Assembly (NCBI GenBank): GCA_028293325.1
Contig: JAQGPA010000163.1
Coordinates: forward strand, 1 to 42,825
Source: Pedosphaera sp.
GTDB taxonomy: Bacteria; Verrucomicrobiota; Verrucomicrobiia; Limisphaerales; Pedosphaeraceae
Direction of reading: 5' to 3'
Length of the DNA: 42,825 nucleotides
Position numbers and translations under genes: made by a program. The notes beneath the pieces were generated by a model. The model worked only from the letters and a program-made list of their open reading frames with translations, made no database searches and had not been told where the DNA came from. Each line of letters opens with the position of its first letter. The first letter of the stretch is position 1. Shown here piece after piece: positions 41,406-42,825 of this stretch.

Positions 41406-41430
41406 CCCTCTCCCATCCGATGGGCGAGGG
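41406..41430. repeat. REP-like C/G-rich palindrome
   Basis: CCCTCTCCCAT (41406-41416) pairs with ATGGGCGAGGG (41420-41430) with one mismatch around a CCG loop. The surrounding CCCTCACCCCGGCCCTCTCCC-type text is a familiar kind of dispersed REP-like sequence in bacteria. It lies between minus-strand genes and may stop or stabilise transcripts. Confidence 0.5.
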
Positions 41431-41544
41431 TGAAAGATGGTTGGCAAATAGTATGGCCGGGGTGCAACAGTAATTTTTCAGTTGCTCATGACCATCTTTG
41501 ATTCAGCGGACGCGCAGTTATTAATCGCGCTCCGCTCAGCAACA

Positions 41545-42825
41545 TTAGACCTCGACGCTTTTGCCGGGTTCGGGTTGGACGACTTTGATTTTGGGGTATT
41601 GGGTGTGGATTTGCTGTTCAAACCACTCGCGGGAATCCTTGTCGCCGTGGCCGAGCAGGACGGTGTGCGGGGAAACCTGACCGACAAAAGCCAGCAATTC
41701 GTCGCGGTTGGCATGGGCGGTCAGGTCAAAATCTTCCATTTCGCAACGCTTGGTCACCTCACCGGCGCTGCCGCTGAAAACGAACGTCTCGCCCTGCTTG
41801 GCCGCCTTCAACCGGCCGCCCGGGGTATCAGGATCCGCGTAACCGACAAAGAAAATGGCCTGGCGCTCATCGCCAATCATGCGCGTGGCCAGATCGTGCG
41901 CGGCAGTATTCTCGCTCATCATGCCGGCGGTGATGACAAAGATGCGTCCGCCGGTGAGTTTCATTTTTTCGGCCTGCCCTTTTTCGAGGACGACCAGGTT
42001 GAGCGCCTCGCGCAATTTCAGCGCGCTGTGCTGGCGATGGGTCCGGTGCGCTTCCAGATCATAAATTTCGGTAAAAACGCGGCCGAGTCCGCCGATGTAA
42101 ATGGGTTGATGCTTCAAGCGGCCCGATTTCGTCAACATGGCGAGCAGCGCGAGGATTTCCTGCGTGCGGCCGAGGGCGAAGGTTGGGATGAGGATGCAGC
42201 CCTTACGCTTGAGCACGCGCTCGATGGATTGCGTGAGCCGTTCGAGTTCGGCTTCGCGCGTGAAGCCGGGCGGCACGGCACGATTGCCGCGGGTGGTTTC
42301 TAAAATAAGGACGTCCGCCTTGACATCCTCGAAGCGCGCGCCCTTGAGAATGGTCTGGTCGCCGAAGGAGACGTCACCGGTATAGAACAGGGTTTGTTTT
42401 TGGCCGCGGATCATTATGCCCGCGGAGCCGAGGGCGTGGCCGGCATCGTAAAATTCCAGCGTGGGTGAGGCGAGCCCGCCGCGGGTTTTGTGGTAGGCGG
42501 CCCATTCCACTTCGCGATTGTATTTGAAAGCCTGGAAGAACGGGGCGATATCATCCACTTCATCGTGGGAATAAAGCGGGTATTCCTTGATGCCCATTTC
42601 ATCCCGCTGGCGCGTCATGACGTTCACCGAATTATGCAGGACGCGCTCGATGATGAAATAGCTCAGCTCCGACATCAGGACGTGGGCTTTGGGAAAATAG
42701 CGGAGCGCCACTGGGAGCGAACCGACGTGATCATGATGGCAGTGGGAAAGTGCGAGGGCATCCAACTCCTCGTTTTTGATCAGGTCATATAAGGGGAGGC
42801 TGGAGCGGCCTTCCCGTTTCGGATG
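41545..42825 (-). CDS. Beta-CASP metallo-beta-lactamase RNase-like protein (5' part cut by window edge)
   Basis: The visible 426 residues lack the N-terminus. The frame stays open to the window end (HPKREGRSSLPLYDL...), so the gene starts to the right of 42825. Motif II of the metallo-beta-lactamase fold is SHCHHDHVGSLP, with HAL near DAGHALGSAG, a central beta-CASP domain (about 200-330 of the visible part), and C-terminal motifs GYADPDTPGGRL, LTAHANRDELLAFV and LGHGDKDSREWF, typical of CPSF/Ysh1-type bacterial proteins of about 450 residues. These are zinc-dependent endo/exoribonucleases; a role in RNA processing is likely. It precedes addB by 308 bases on the same strand. Confidence 0.9.
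   Translation of the reverse strand, partial: HPKREGRSSLPLYDLIKNEELDALALSHCHHDHVGSLPVALRYFPKAHVLMSELSYFIIERVLHNSVNVMTRQRDEMGIKEYPLYSHDEVDDIAPFFQAFKYNREVEWAAYHKTRGGLASPTLEFYDAGHALGSAGIMIRGQKQTLFYTGDVSFGDQTILKGARFEDVKADVLILETTRGNRAVPPGFTREAELERLTQSIERVLKRKGCILIPTFALGRTQEILALLAMLTKSGRLKHQPIYIGGLGRVFTEIYDLEAHRTHRQHSALKLREALNLVVLEKGQAEKMKLTGGRIFVITAGMMSENTAAHDLATRMIGDERQAIFFVGYADPDTPGGRLKAAKQGETFVFSGSAGEVTKRCEMEDFDLTAHANRDELLAFVGQVSPHTVLLGHGDKDSREWFEQQIHTQYPKIKVVQPEPGKSVEV

Larger units (their letters stand above)
41237..41544. other. Repeat-rich intergenic gap between addB and beta-CASP genes
   Basis: This 308-base gap holds no convincing gene. From left to right it contains two 'CGCAAAG' short repeats near the addB start, copy 2 of intergenic repeat family 2 (41283-41381) with a GAC/GAG trinucleotide tract, and a C-rich palindrome (41406-41430). 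Open frames on both strands across the tract encode only acidic or Ser/Pro low-complexity text. Confidence 0.7.

Noticed and set aside
41256..41501. Plus-strand frame encoding a strongly acidic 81-residue peptide
   Set aside because: It is a translation of the GAC/GAG tract and REP-like palindrome, lies in an intergenic repeat, and has no ribosome site.

Overview
The window looks like an accessory-rich stretch of a free-living Verrucomicrobiota chromosome, probably a Pedosphaera-like lineage. This is inferred from gene content alone: a secreted beta-helix protein with the PPGPPxPTMKTLxQVExRT-type entry motif, many signal-peptide proteins carrying a short 'S-x-DLxxW ... FYR' module, a secreted sulfatase and sugar-phosphate isomerase-like protein, an AddAB recombination system, and few clear Shine-Dalgarno sites. 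No phage, plasmid or CRISPR locus was seen.

Layout. 1-126 is the cut copy of a palindromic repeat. 382-3566 (+) holds two secreted repeat proteins, one very cysteine-rich. 3646-5943 (-) is a periplasmic redox cluster: a DsbA-like protein with an extra N-terminal domain, an anchored rhodanese and a MauE-like membrane protein. 6067-10053 (-) is one very large Pls-like synthetase (adenylation, carrier, membrane segments, three hexapeptide-type domains). Divergent from it, 10398-16141 (+) holds an MsbA-type ABC exporter, two glycosyltransferases and a pyruvyl-transferase-like protein, which together look like a surface-glycan module. 16260-22934 carries a two-domain VOC protein with a clear terminator, a CPBP protease, two tandem TlpA-like thioredoxins, a small membrane protein, a sulfatase and an M48 lipoprotein. 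A tRNA-Lys(TTT) lies at 23054.

23223-31767 (-) is a long co-directional run. It begins with three minor-pilin genes (PilV-, PilW- and PilX-like) and a seven-repeat secreted beta-propeller, continues through a diacylglycerol kinase family protein and a secreted isomerase-like protein, and ends with two secreted paralogs of the PilX-like protein's large C-terminal domain. A good sigma-54 type -24/-12 element precedes the pilin genes. The order pilV-pilW-pilX-propeller parallels the minor pilin/PilY1 operon of type IV pili.

32042-42825 holds a membrane-anchored protein with a GrpE-like domain (+), then addA and addB (-) separated by an opposite-strand gene, and a beta-CASP metallo-beta-lactamase RNase-like gene that runs off the right edge. 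A 181-bp element with imperfect terminal inverted repeats sits exactly between the convergent GrpE-like and addA genes and supplies both stop codons; its second copy is the one cut at the left edge. The points most worth following are this element, the Pls-like synthetase with a predicted basic-amino-acid pocket, the GrpE-like membrane protein, and the minor-pilin/propeller/beta-helix locus.
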